NCBI GenBank assembly: GCA_022559985.1
Contig: JAFJTR010000048.1
Span: 124,001-188,000 of the forward strand
Length of the DNA: 64,000 bases
Origin: Parastagonospora avenae f. sp. tritici 18332-5
Taxonomy: Eukaryota; Ascomycota; Dothideomycetes; Pleosporales; Phaeosphaeriaceae
Direction: 5' to 3'
Shown piece after piece: positions 47,310 through 58,846 of this stretch. The number at the start of each line of letters is the position of its first letter. The stretch's first letter is position 1. The notes below the pieces were generated by a model. It saw nothing but the letters and a program-made list of their open reading frames with translations. It made no database searches and had not been told where the DNA came from. A program made the position numbers and the translations under genes.

Positions 47310-48100
47310 TCATCGCACTCCACGGCCTCTGCCAGCAGCGCCCCTAGCGATGCCGCTTCCGCCTCTGGATCCTCGTGTTGCACCACCACGCGTTGGTATG
47401 CCTCCGCGTCCTCCAGCCCGGGGTATTCCGCCTCTTCCTCTGCCAATGCCCGATGTCTTCAATGCAGGAGCAGGCGTTTGCGGATTCTGGAACTTGGAAG
47501 ACACCTTACTGCTCGGCGGGTTCTCGACGAAGGACGTGTCTGTGGTAAGGAAGGTCGCCTCCATGTCATCTAGGCCCTGGCTTCGGTTGAAGTTCGCAGC
47601 TCCGAGGTCAGGATGGTTCTGCGGTCTCTTAAACGACTCTGCGATGGGTGCCTGTTCATCCAGTCAGAATCGCATCCTCACGTAACACACCTCTGCTGCT
47701 CCATCGCATACCTCAGGAAAATCTACGCAAAATGCATTCATGTTCATGCCGTACAGGAAGCCAGCAAAGCTCTCTGAGAAGCGCGCCAAGCTCTCATGCA
47801 TCAATTGTAACTGCATGAAGTTCTGTTCCAGGTCTGCCATTGCGTCACTGAGCTCAGCGAAGCCATCCTGGAGGCCTTCAAGCGCATTGGCTGAAGATGC
47901 TGCGCCACGGCCGCGTTGAACGCTGTCGCGTAGAGAACTGCGCGATGAAGGGCGGAGAGGCGTGGTTGGGCGGCTTCGTGGGGACTTGCTGCGCGTCCGC
48001 TGGCGGTGGGAGGGCGGGTCGCCTGCACGCGAATCTGTCAGTGGATCTGTCGCGTGAGGGTGGCACACATTGGCGTACGTGTAGGAGTTGTCGACGCCAT
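47310..48100 (-). CDS. DAM1: DASH complex subunit Dam1
   Basis: Dam1 is a kinetochore component of the DASH ring that couples chromosomes to spindle microtubules and is a target of Aurora B. Exons are 48100-48079, 48022-47712 and 47651-47310, giving 224 residues. The N-terminus MASTTPTRDPPSHRQR leads into RSRPTTPLRPSSRSSLR. The conserved Dam1 core follows (about 55-115): DGFAELSDAMADLEQNFMQL and QLMHESLARFSESFAGFLYG, ending NMNAFCVDFPEAPIAESFKR across intron 2. The tail (about 175-224) is an RGG/GRG-rich region (GIGRGRGGIPRAGGRGGIPT and beyond) that would be unusual for a microtubule-binding tail but is basic as expected. The first exon encodes only 7 residues. Recognition rests on the core motif, which is distinctive. 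Confidence 0.92.
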
Positions 48101-48592
48101 GTCTCGATATTCTTATTTCCGTGGGATGAGAACGGACAGCATGCGCAATTGCTCGTGTGTAGCTGGAGGTGCGTATTCTTTACGGTGATACGGCGAGGGG
48201 TCGGTGTTTGGCTGCATAAACAAGGGAAGCCACAGTGCCACAGTACAGAGCCCCACACTTGGGCCCTGGGATGACAGACCTCGGGACGCTAGCCATTATG
48301 ATCGATGACGAACCGTAAACTTGTGCACGTTGCCTCCATTGTGTATGCAAGACATCACCCAGGCGCATACACAGGTACGAACATACTTTCTGTTACAACG
48401 CTATAAGCACTGCATATACTCAAACCACCTGGTCCTACGCCACGCCATGCAGTTTTTAGCAACTTGAACTTGACATAGCCCCTCCGACTTACCCGAGATT
48501 CGCATCTAACAACCCACCGCAGCTGCCCTTTTTCTGGTATTGTAAGCAGCGCGCCTATATTCAGTGCTCTCAGCGCACAGCCGCCTTCTTAC
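48101..48592. promoter_or_regulatory. Divergent promoter between DAM1 and the CRAL-TRIO gene
   Basis: The two genes are head to head with 492 bases between start codons. Nothing specific is visible except a C/T-rich stretch at 48515-48590 before the plus-strand start. Confidence 0.5.
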
Positions 48593-50422
48593 ATGTTCCT
48601 CCGCGCACTTCCACTGAAAAAAACTCTACGGCCCTCCACCTTCCTGGTCTCTAACCATCACACTTTTATACGTCCTGCACAGCAACTTGCACCACGACTC
48701 GCGCACCCCAGATCTCTCAGTCAGACAAACAGGACATATCGCCCCCAGTGGAAAGTTTCGTCTGAGCACTACAAAACCAATAGCATCAGCTGGACTCTCG
48801 CATTAACTTTTGGTGTTGCGATCGGCGGCGCACTACTCGTTCCTCTGCTGCACAAGTCCCCTAAGAGCGACATCACACGACACGACTCCGCGGCATCCTT
48901 CGACCTCGCAGACCTCACCAACACATATCTCGTTATGGCGCCGAATACTCCCCCCGGACGGCCTGGCACACTCACGGCGGAAGAGGAAAAGAAGCTGCGC
49001 GAGCTATGGGCTATGACGCTGAAGGTATTTGGCGTGGACGCAAGTGTGGAGGAGGCCAACGGCGCAGAAGCGCCAGTCGCAGCAGCAGCAAGCGACGCAG
49101 GGTCAGAGAAGGATGTCAAGAAAGATAAGAAAAAGAGCAGATTGAATGTCTTTCGACGGAACAAGGACGATAAGACTGCCGACTCCAAGACGCCTGCTGC
49201 GGGAAGCGCGACACCGTCAGACATAAGCTCGCTATCCATCTCAGCGGACGATGACAAGTTTGGTCAGACTGCAGACTTCAAGGCCGCGATAGCGAATACC
49301 CCACCGGAGGAGCTGCGGAGAGCTTTCTGGAGCATGGTGAAGCACGACCACCCCGATGCTCTCCTTCTCCGTTTCCTGCGCGCAAGAAAGTGGGATGTGG
49401 AGAAGGCGCTGGTCATGATGATCTCGACCATGCACTGGAGACTGGACGAAATGCACGTCGACGATGACATTGTCAAAAATGGTGAACTGGGAGCTATGGA
49501 CGACACCAAGGGGACCGATGCGAAAGTAAAGAAAAACTCGGAAGACTTCTTGGCACAGCTACGCATGGGCAAGAGCTACCTTCACGGCTTGGACATCGAG
49601 GGCCGACCGATGTGTTTTGTCCGCGCGCGGTTACACAGAGCAGGCGAGCAGACGGAAGAGAGTCTTGCTAAATTTACTGTCTACACGATCGAGACGGCGA
49701 GGATGTTATTGAGGCCCCCGATTGACACTGCTGTGAGTTTTTCGCTCTCGGGATGAAAAAGTTCAAGAACTAACACCCTCCAGACCATCGTCTTCGACAT
49801 GACCGACTTCTCCATGGCCAACATGGACTACACGCCCGTAAAATTCATGATCAAGTGCTTCGAAGCAAACTACCCCGAATCCCTCGGCACCGTGCTCGTC
49901 TACAAAGCGCCCTGGGTCTTCAACGCCATCTGGAGCATCATCCGCGGCTGGCTCGACCCCGTCGTCGCTGGCAAAGTCCACTTCGCAAAAAACATCGACG
50001 AGCTCGAGAAATTCGTGCCCCGCAACCAAATACCCAGCGAGCTCGGCGGCGACGAGAAATGGACCTACGCATACCCCGAGCCCGTGCCCGGCGAGAACGA
50101 GAAAATGAAAGATGGCGCGACGAGGGATGCGTTGGAGGGCGAACGCGCGGATGTTGTCAAGAAGTATGAGAACACGGTCGTTGAGTGGATACACGAGGGC
50201 GACGGGGATATGGAGGAGAAGAGGAAGGAGAGGAATGCTGTCGCGGAGGAATTGAGGCTGAATTATTGGAAACTGGATCCTTATGTAAGGGCCAAGACGC
50301 TGTATGATCGCATGGGTATGTTGAGTGAGGGTGGACAGCTGGATTTTTACCCGAAGGCGCAGACGGCGCCTGCACCGACCGCGGCAGCGAGAAAGTCGAC
50401 GAGCGCGGATGACTTGGATTGA
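48593..50422 (+). CDS. CRAL-TRIO (Sec14-like) lipid-transfer protein with N-terminal presequence and membrane span
   Basis: Exons are 48593-49732 and 49784-50422, giving 592 residues. Residues 1-55 are Arg/Ser/Leu-rich with almost no acids (MFLRALPLKKTLRPSTFLVS), like a mitochondrial presequence. A hydrophobic span (ISWTLALTFGVAIGGALLVPLL, about 65-86) follows. A second ATG at 48935 (codon 115, MAPNTPPGRPGTLTAEEEKK) matches where Csr1/Pdr17-type proteins usually begin, so two products may arise. A Lys-rich linker comes next, then the CRAL-TRIO N domain (LLLRFLRARKWDVEKALVMM, about 258-277) and the lipid-binding CRAL-TRIO domain (about 325-490: GLDIEGRPMCFVRARLH, TIVFDMTDFSMANMDYTP, LVYKAPWVFNAIWSIIRGWL). 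The C-terminus is charged and Ala/Pro-rich. It presumably transfers phosphatidylinositol or a related lipid between membranes. Confidence 0.92.
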
Positions 50423-50612
50423 TTGAGGGGATGGATGATGTTCAGTTTCCATTGATAGGGTGGCATTCATAGGCCATTGTAATACAACCTAATTCTTTAC
50501 TTTTGCTCGTTAGTCAAGTGGGGTATACATTGCATGCACAAGATACTCCTAGTTACAACACCTGACTTGACGCTGCTATACGTAACCGTTGTACATATCC
50601 CTACACCTCTAT

Positions 50613-51896
50613 TTATGCATCCTTATTGAGCTGCCTCCCGCCCTTCACCCGGTGATCTTCCCGATTCTTGACATCGTCCAGCTTCGCCTCTAGCTCATCC
50701 GAGTCCGCTTTGTCGCCCAACCGCTCCGTTGACATCTCGATACTTGTGCTGTCCTCATCCTCGCTGCCAGGCATGACTAAGCCCTGAGCCGGGCTGTATG
50801 TGATGGATCCGCGCTTGGCGGCGGCGAGACGCAGTTTTTGGCCTGCTTCGCCTGCGCGACCGAGGACGCCGGCGATGACTTGTATGCAGCGGTGACTGCT
50901 GACTGTTAGCATGGAAAAGTGCGGGACTATTTCGGAGTATTTTACCTGTCGTCGTTGGCGGGGATGGGATACGTGACCCAAGTCGGATCAGCGTTGGTAT
51001 CAATGACACCAATCGTCGGGATATTGTTCAGCGCACATTCATGCAGCAAGACGTAATTCTCCAGCGGGTTCATGCACACGACGAGATCGGGCCTCAGCAC
51101 CGATCGGTTGAACAACTGCTCTTCGAACCCAGGCACTTCCTCGTCCAGCTCATTGACGACCTTGGTCTTGCACCGGCCGAGAATCTGCTGGCCGTTGGTG
51201 ATGCTGCCCGGTATCCAGCGCTCGAACAGGTGGTACCCCTTTGCGAGTTCGGCGGCGCGAGCGACGGCTCTGTCTTGTCCGTCACGTGTGCCGACGAACA
51301 GCACCATGCCGCCTCGTCTGCATACTTCCTGTACCACTTTTGCAGATCGCCTGAGATGTGCGGCTGTGACTTCGAGGGAGATGATGTGGATGCCCTGCCT
51401 TATTCCGTGGATGTAGCGCGCGTTGGCGGGGTTCCACAGCGAAGTAACGTGGCCCTGGTGGGCTTCGGATGCGAGGAGGAGCTCGAGGGTGACATCGGCG
51501 GGAGAGGGAGGGTGGTTCAGGAGGGTGTAAGGCTGATAATGTGGTTTTATTTGCGTACCGAGGGTCTTCATTTGCTTCTCTGCGGGCCGTTAATGCCGAT
51601 TGCTACGAGACGAGATGACACTGCTGACCCTGCTGCTTGAACATGTGCCACTGCTCTGCGACATGGTCGGTGACGGACGAGGCGGTCGCATGCGTGTCTG
51701 GATTGAGGGCGGGCACTGATTCGTCTCCTTGGGCATTGAGCTGTGCATGTATCGATTGGAGGTTCTTCAGTGAGTTGTCTACGGACGACTCGATGGAATC
51801 GGTTTCGGTAGAGATGAAGCGGAACTGCGGTAGGGGCCTCGACGCTCTCCGCGCAATTGCCCGCGGGCCTGATCTGAGTGCTGTTCGTACTATCAT
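50613..51896 (-). CDS. MRP4: Mitochondrial small-subunit ribosomal protein uS2m (MRP4)
   Basis: Component of the mitochondrial 37S ribosomal subunit. Exons are 51896-51629, 51579-50946 and 50895-50613, giving 394 residues. Residues 1-30 are an Arg-rich presequence (MIVRTALRSGPRAIARRASR). The uS2 domain spans about 105-310, with HQGHVTSLWNPANARYIHG, IHIISLEVTAAHLRRSAKVV, GGMVLFVGTRDGQDRAVARA, RWIPGSITN and LRPDLVVCMNPLENYVLLHE, then NNIPTIGVIDTNADPTWVTYPIPAND. The C-terminal tail of about 80 residues is charged and follows the last intron. That intron's acceptor could be one of two CAGs 3 nt apart; I chose the one giving NDDSHRC, closest to the usual NDDS-x-R. The first intron has a weak GTCAGC donor. 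Tail-to-tail with the CRAL-TRIO gene. Confidence 0.95.
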
Positions 51897-52767
51897 GGCG
51901 TCTATGCTGCTTCTCCGAGACTTTGCGTCAGTGCATGGGCGCAGTCCGGGCCTCCGCGGGCATCATCTTGTGGTCGCACTTCAAAATGTTTGAGATCGGC
52001 GCTAACGCACGGACCTGCCAAGTGTTTCTCTCCATGCATTTTTGGTGTGAATGAATGACGCATGCACGTTGGAATAGTGGCAGCGCTGAAACAGCTCGCC
52101 CCGGCCTGCACGCCCGTCAACGGCGTCTTTGGTGCGTGAGGGACGCAGTCAAGCAGTGGCCGATTAGTAAGGCGCATACAGTACGTGCATCGTCACCTGG
52201 AGGTAATTCGGCCAGTCTGGTTTTACCGACGAGCCCGACGACACACATGCGGGTCTGCAGAATGCCATAGCACTCGTACGATCTCGATAGGTCCCAGCCC
52301 TGTGTCGCGCCGCATCATCCACCCCACGCCTCCGCAACTCTTCGCGTGCGGCGTGCATGCGTGCTGTTAGGTGCTCCCCGGGTCCCTTGATCTCGTGATA
52401 GCGTAGAAGCCTCAAGCGCCAGTCTTAGCTTCAGCTAAGCGCGTTCGTTCAGCGGCCGCCCCTCGCACCGCACATCAGACCTCACTGCGCGCACACGGCA
52501 ACCCGACTATTCATCGCCACAACCGCTCTACGAAGAAACACCGAGAAGCCACACGCGCGGGCCCGTTGTCGCCTTTGTGGCCGCCCTCTCCACTGCCGAC
52601 GTTGCACACGCCCGGCTCGACTTCCCACCACCCGCTGCTGCCAACAGCTCGCCTTGCAATGCCCCCAAATACTGCCTGTATCGACCGAGTCCACTAGGGT
52701 CCTTCACCCGCCTCCACCTTCAACCAGCACCCCATCTCCCGCAGCATTCGTCGTCGATGCGCCCGCC
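51897..52767. promoter_or_regulatory. Divergent region between MRP4 and WC-1
   Basis: The 871 bases hold the MRP4 promoter and the WC-1 promoter plus its leader. An open frame in phase with WC-1 extends back to 52654 but has no ATG, so it is 5' UTR. The last 250 bases are C-rich. No gene is supported. Confidence 0.5.
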
Positions 52768-55700
52768 ATGAATGGCAACGGCTATCCCTACCCGATGCGG
52801 TCCTTCCCATCGAGTAGGCAGAACATGATGGACAACATGGACAATGGCATGGGCGGCTTCGAAGACATGAATCAAGGGCAGAGCTTGGATCAGGCAAGTC
52901 CATACGACGCCCTGGACCAGTTTTACGGTATTGATAGTCGACAGATCGTCAGCCAAAACGATAAGGTGGAAAACATCAGGCGACGGAGCATGCCTGTCTA
53001 TGCCAACAACGGCACCAACAACAACAGAATACAGCCCATGGAAATGTCGCCAGAGAGCAGGCGGTTGTCCATGCTCAACTTTGGCGACCCCGGCGATGCT
53101 GGTGATTTCCAGTTCGACATGCACGCAGCCGGCATGGACGACATGATGCGCAACAACCCAAGTTTCCCCCGCACGTCGGGAGACATGTCACAACACAACA
53201 GGAACTCTGCAAACAACATGGGACTCAACACCCAGTTCCAGAATCAAAACACGCCCTATTCGACCATGGCTGCCCCAGGCTCCGCATATGCCTCGCCCCT
53301 GCATCCCAGCGCACCGCTTGACATGGACATGAGCCCTTACCCAAACGGCATGAACATGTCCATGGATATGGACGACCCGCTCAACATGATGTCAGGTGAC
53401 ATGAACATGTTTTCCAACAGTCAGTTCAACACGCCTATGCTCGAATCTCCTGTGACGCAAGAATTCATAGGCCCCATGCCCGCGCCGAATCAGGACAATT
53501 CCATGTCCGCGATACCGCAGGGCCACTTCAAGCGACCGTCCCTGAGCAATACTCCCGAGACCCGATCTGGAGTATCGGGACTAGGGAGTCGCACGAGCAG
53601 CCAGGACCAGAATAGTGCACGCTCACAGTCCAGGCCCCAGAGCGAGCAACATTCCTCCTCCAAGAGCAACCTGCCGACGCAAATGAGCCTGTCATCTCTC
53701 AAGAAACAGCAACCCATAGCTCTCGACCCGGTACAGGATCTTCCAGAGGAAAAGATGAATCAAATAAAGGACTTTCGAACTGCCTGGAAGCCTCCAGCTG
53801 GAGGATTCCCCTCTACTATGCACTCGAACCCACATCAAAAAACCCAGTTCAGGGACGCTTACTCGTCGACGGGCTTTGATATGCTCGGGGTTCTCATGCG
53901 AGTAGCTACAAGGCCTGACCCAGAAATAGACATTGGCTCCGTAGATTTGTCTTGCGCCTTCGTGGTTTGCGACGCTGAAATGGATGACATTCCAATCGTC
54001 TACTGTTCGGAGAATTTCGAACGCCTCACTGGCTACACGAGACACATGATCCTTGGCAGAAACTGCCGATTCCTGCAGTCACCCGATGGCAAGGTTGAGG
54101 CGGGTATCAAGCGTAAATATGTCGACGACGACTCGGTTCTTTACTTGAAGAACATGGTCAGTACCCGCGTCGAAGCACAAATCAGCTTGATCAACTACCG
54201 AAGAGGTGGGCAACCCTTTATGAACTTGCTCACAATGATACCTATCGCCTGGGAGCCTGGAGGCCCAATGAAGTTCATTGTTGGTTTTCAAGTTGATCTC
54301 GTCGAGCAGCCAGGTGCTATGACAAACAAGAACTCGGGTAAGTCAGCCCGTTCGCTAGATGTGAAAGGAAAGAGCTGACCATCTTAGACGGCTCGTACAG
54401 AGTCAACTACCAACGTGGTATGAACATGCCCAGCTACGTGTTTAACGATTCTCAGAAACCGCAATCCGAACAAGGCCAAACCATATCCAAGGATGAGGTT
54501 TCAAACGTTCTGGCCACGTACACTGGTTCCGGGGATTCAGAAATCACAAGGCGCATATGGGACAAGGTTCTCCTCGAGAACACCGATGATGTTGTGCATG
54601 TCCTGTCCTTGAAAGGACTTTTCCTCTATCTGTCACCTTCCAGTAGTCGGATCCTGGAGTATGAACCAAGTGAGCTTATCGGCACAGCTCTGTCATCTGT
54701 CTGCCATCCTAGTGATATCGTGCCAGTAACACGAGAGCTCAAGGAGACGACGAATGGAGGATCAGTCAACGTAGTCTTCCGAATCCGGCGAAAGAAGAGT
54801 GGTTATATGTGGTTCGAAGGCCACGGCTCTCTGCACACGGAACAAGGCAAAGGACGCAAGTGCATCATTCTGGTAGGCAGAGAACGACCCGTATACACAC
54901 TCAGCAAGACCATCGTCCGCGAGTCTGGCGGTGTTGGTGACAACGAACTGTGGACGAAGATGTCTACATCTGGAATGTTCCTCTTCGTGTCGTCAAATGT
55001 GCGCCAACTTTTGGACAAGCAACCTGAGGACCTTGTCGGCACTAGTATTCAAGCCCTTATGCGTCAAGAGTCGAAGGTCAATTTCGGGCGCATTCTTGAG
55101 CTTGCAAGATCTGGGAGAAAGGGAGAGGTGAAGCACGAAATGATAAACAAAAGAGGTCAGGTGCTCCAGGCATTCACCACAATCTATCCCGGAGACGCTA
55201 CCGAGGGACAGAAACCCACCTTCATTGTTGGGCAGACCCGTCTACTCAAGTATTCAAGGAACAGCGCTAACCATCGGCCGTCGATGTACACAAACAAGGA
55301 GCGGCCAGGCGGAGGTTCTACTCACTCCATTCCAACCCAGCAGACCCTTCATTCGCCCTACCCAGGATCAGTACAAGATCACACGGGTTCAAATACTCCA
55401 ATCACCTCGTCGACCGATGCCCGATTCGTCACTACCGAAGAAACTGCAACAACACATGCTGGCCACAATGGTCTACAGCTCGGACACCAGGATCAAAGTC
55501 TAGCTTCTGAAGAGAATGTGTTTGACGAACTGAAGACTACCCGAAGCACGAGTTGGCAATACGAGCTCCGGCAGATGGAGAAGCGCAACAGATATCTTGC
55601 CGAGGAAGTACAGACCTTGCTCGCTGCTAAGAAAAAGAGGAAGAGGAGAAAGGGAGCCGGCCAGATGCAGAAGGACTGCGCAAATTGCCACACACGAACT

Positions 55701-56109
55701 ACGCCCGAATGGCGCAGGGGGCCGTCAGGTAACAGAGACTTGTGCAATTCGTGTGGTTTACGATGGGCAAAACAGGTACGTGCAGTGTCTCGCCACGTCT
55801 TTCGACGTATATATGTTGAACTAATGTTAGCACCTACAGCAAGGTCGTGTGTCGCCACGAACGTCGTCAGCGGCGAGCGACAAGAGCAAGAAGAGTCCAT
55901 CTCCACGCCATCACATGACTTTGCAGAATTCAATGCCCGAGACTGGGCAAAGTGCCACCATTTCTTCTACGATGGCCCCAGCAAGTAAGAGGTCCCCCAC
56001 ACAAGGTGGCTTTGGTGATACTCACGCAGCAAAAGCGGCCCGCATTGAGGCTGCTGTATCTCAAGGGTTGCCTCCCAAGATTGAAGAAGAGGCGGAGCCG
56101 GGTTCATGA
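52768..56109 (+). CDS. wc-1: White collar 1 blue-light photoreceptor and GATA transcription factor
   Basis: A flavin-binding light sensor that activates transcription with WC-2 and controls clock, pigment and sporulation genes. Exons are 52768-54337, 54388-55775 and 55840-56109, giving 1075 residues. Residues 1-330 are low-complexity, rich in Met, Asn, Gln and Ser. The LOV domain (about 375-510) carries the photoactive Cys in GRNCRFLQ (about 430-437), INYRRGGQPFMNLL and FIVGFQVDL. Two further PAS domains follow: about 560-670 (VLSLKGLFLYLSPSSSRILE) and about 685-800 (WTKMSTSGMFLFVSSNVRQL). A basic NLS (KKKRKRRK) precedes the GATA zinc finger CANCHTRTTPEWRRGPSGNR-DLCNSCG (about 953-979). The final exon is a Ser/Pro-rich tail. 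All WC-1 hallmarks are intact. The start is the first in-frame ATG. Confidence 0.96.
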
Positions 56110-57368
56110 GCGAACTGCCACACTTTATTTTCCTTCTCTCTCACGACATTTAGACTGGCAGGTTGTCCAGTATGAACGATACCCCCGTGCAAATTTTCTT
56201 ATAGATCCTTCACAGCTACATTCGCTCCAACAGCGGCCTGGTGATGGTTTACATTTCTGATCTACGATCGAAGCCAGTCGCGCTTCCTGTTACATTTGTA
56301 GAGGTGCCCGTTCTCTTTGTCGAAAGCCTACATGTCCACAAGGCATTGCTGTAATTTGACAGCCTTTGGGCGATTTCATAAGCGCATGGTAGAGGTTGGC
56401 ATTCACAAGGCGTACTACCACGCCGATTCATTGTACATAGGTAGTACTGCAGCGAGTCAAATGCAGTTAATTTTTTTCACTGATCGCGATCCATAGCTCG
56501 TGCAACAATTCTGATATCGAGGGATGCCCCGGGTAAGGAGATGATCATGGCCTCATTGTGGCTTGACTCCGCTTCACTCTTCCAAGGTCGGGCGCCAGGT
56601 TCAACGCCCGGCAACGTGCAGAGATGTGGGGTCGCGGGAGACCGCCTGATGATTCGATGCCGGGAACACAAGGCGCTGGGACATATAGAATCCCATCACA
56701 TTTAACGAGCCGGACATGGGTCATGGCAGAAATGTGTATATGGGCCTCGGACGGGCCGGGCAATCGCATGAATTGGGCATGGCAGGATTTCATGTGCTGA
56801 AGTTGGATAGCGAGAAGTGCGCTGCACAGCGATGCAAAACGATATTTAACCCCCCGCTACTTTACAGACTAGTCAAGATCTTTAATTCATTCACTCTCGC
56901 CAACCAAATTCCGCAACGTCGCTGGTCTTCTCGCATCGCACGTGTTGGAACATGGATTAAGATTGCGACTAACCGGGATAATTGCGTCGTCAACTTTAGC
57001 GTCTGCGCAGGAGCACACCTCCGATTCATCGTCACCCCCGGGCCTCGAGTCCAGACGAGGGGATCGCCACTCATTTCTTTTGCCGTCTTTCTTGATACCC
57101 GACCGGGCTGACCCACGCTCGTTTTCTCCATTCTGGTGGTCCTTTTTCGTTTGTTGATTGTTGCCTATAATATAGTTGCGCGAACGGCCAGCGACCCGTG
57201 ACGCGCATTAGAGTTTGGTCGTAATTTATCTCCTGGGATTTGAAACGGAATACGCGATACGAAGGGCTGCTGGGACACACGACTTGGGCACACGAGCTTG
57301 CGACACACGAAGACGACGACGACGACGAAGAAGAAGAAGAAGAAGAAGAAGACGAAGACACGCGAGCC
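56110..57368. promoter_or_regulatory. WC-1 3' region and Ras-like gene upstream region
   Basis: Both genes are on the plus strand. The span 56110-56470 is likely WC-1 3' UTR. The 5' leader of the Ras-like gene contains the trinucleotide repeat listed separately. No other gene is supported. Confidence 0.5.
57309..57359 (+). repeat. GAC/GAA trinucleotide microsatellite in the Ras-like 5' leader
   Basis: About 51 bases consist of a run of GAC units followed by about eight GAA units and mixed GAC/GAA. It ends 9 bases before the Ras ATG and is in frame with it (Asp/Glu run if translated), but no ATG lies upstream in frame. It is therefore probably 5' UTR and likely variable in length between strains. 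Confidence 0.85.
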
Positions 57369-58218
57369 ATGGACGAGAGCTCCCGCGTCCATATTACCGT
57401 GTGTGGAGATGGTGGTTGTGGTTTGCGCGCCCCTCCAAAGCGTGCCAACTTTGTCGCTAACATGCGCGCAGGAAAGAGCTCAATCACATTACGCCTGGTG
57501 CGAAGCCAGTGGACTTCAGATTACGACCCAACCATAGGTATGTGCGCGCTCGTACCATTGCGCTCAGAATCCGAACCACAAACTGACCACATTCACCGTC
57601 ACCAGAGGACTCGTACTCAGTCACGCGCACGATAGACGGCGTGCCCTACTACCTGATGCTCACCGACACCGCGGGGCAGGAAGAATACCGCGGTCTCTGG
57701 GCCGCATCGAACCTCCAATCCGACGCTTTTCTCCTCGTCTACGACATCACGAGCGCTAACTCGCTCGATGCACTCGAATATTACATGGAGATGATCGACA
57801 TGGAAGAGGACAATCGGATAGACAACGGCAAAATCCCGCCCGTGAAAATACTCGCGGGGAATAAATGTGACCTCCAAGGGCAGCGGCAGATCAAGGCGAA
57901 AGACGGGCTGGAGTGGGCGCGGCAACGAAAGTGCGGGTTCATGGAGACGAGTGCGAGGGAGATGGTGAATATTGAGGAGACTTTTGCGCGTAGGTCTTGC
58001 GGAGACTTGGTACGGGGATATGCTGACCATGACCAGTGTTGGTCAGACGTGTTGTTGAAGCCCGACGACTGGCGGCCCAGGGAGCGCCCGGCGCACAACC
58101 GTATCGCACTGCTGCACTACCGCCGCCGAAATCGAACGAGTCGTCACCATATGCACCAGACTTTCCAGACGATGGTGCCAAGAAGCCGAGTTTCTGGAGA
58201 AGGCTCAGGTGCTGGTAG
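57369..58218 (+). CDS. Ras-like small GTPase without a CaaX box
   Basis: Exons are 57369-57420, 57472-57537, 57606-57989 and 58037-58218; phases close to 227 residues. It has a full Ras G domain: P-loop GDGGCGKS (13-20), effector/switch I YDPTIEDSY, switch II DTAGQEEYRGL, NKCD and ETSA. The first intron splits the Gly18 codon. The effector region is Ras/Rap-type rather than Rho or Rab. An insertion of about ten residues (DMEEDNRIDNGKIPPVK) lies before the NKCD strand. The C-terminal 45 residues are basic and Pro-rich and end WRRLRCW, with a single Cys two residues from the stop and no CaaX motif, so classical farnesylation is not expected from this model. An unseen last intron could change the end. 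Signalling partners are unknown. Confidence 0.9.
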
Positions 58219-58846
58219 CCCTGCCATGCACGTTCTTTGAACATATTTGGATCCAGAGAGAACCTCTGGACGCTTTCGAGTTTTGCTACGGCTCCTTGAA
58301 CATACTTTAGCGACCTGTTAGCGACTGCGAGATCTCGTTTTGCTCATTGTATGCGTTTATCGAGATTTGTTGTACATGCCCGTTCGAAAGATTTGGCTAC
58401 GTCTACGCAGACCTGTACTTATACGATATATTCCGACTGTCCATATTCATACTCGACATAATTACGGTGGAAGAAGACGCGCATGTAGAAGGCGAGCGCA
58501 AAGATCATATCAATAGATTAAAAAACAGATAAAAATCTACGTTAGTAATTGCAGGCGAAGTGCTGCTGATGTCATGCATACAATGACCCTTTTGAGGCAT
58601 GCGATGCTGCTAGTCGGTACGCTAGCGTCTGTGCGCGGAGCACGCCATTGGATTTCGGACTGTAACTCTTGAGATCTTACATACACCACGCGCAATTGTT
58701 GTCCGGCAAGGCCAGAATCAGAAGCGCCGGTACTGCCTAATAGTCGTGTTGGAAGAGCTGGGAGAATTGCGTTAGAGTAACCTCAGGGTAGAGTTTGTGC
58801 GCGGCTTGATAAGAGACGGACCCAGCCAAAAGGCACCGCAACCACA
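58219..58846. promoter_or_regulatory. Intergenic between Ras-like and carrier genes
   Basis: Ras-like 3' UTR followed by the carrier promoter, both on the plus strand. The stretch 58340-58540 is AT-rich with terminator-like composition. No gene is supported. Confidence 0.55.

Noticed and set aside
47132..47446. Acidic 104-codon frame overlapping the Dam1 3' end on the same strand
   Set aside because: It is in a different phase from the Dam1 model, which closes through three exons. The acidic run mirrors the GR-rich tail codons.
56570..56640. tRNA-like B-box (GGTTCAACGCCC)
   Set aside because: No matching T-stem with a 7-base loop, acceptor stem or A-box at the right distance.
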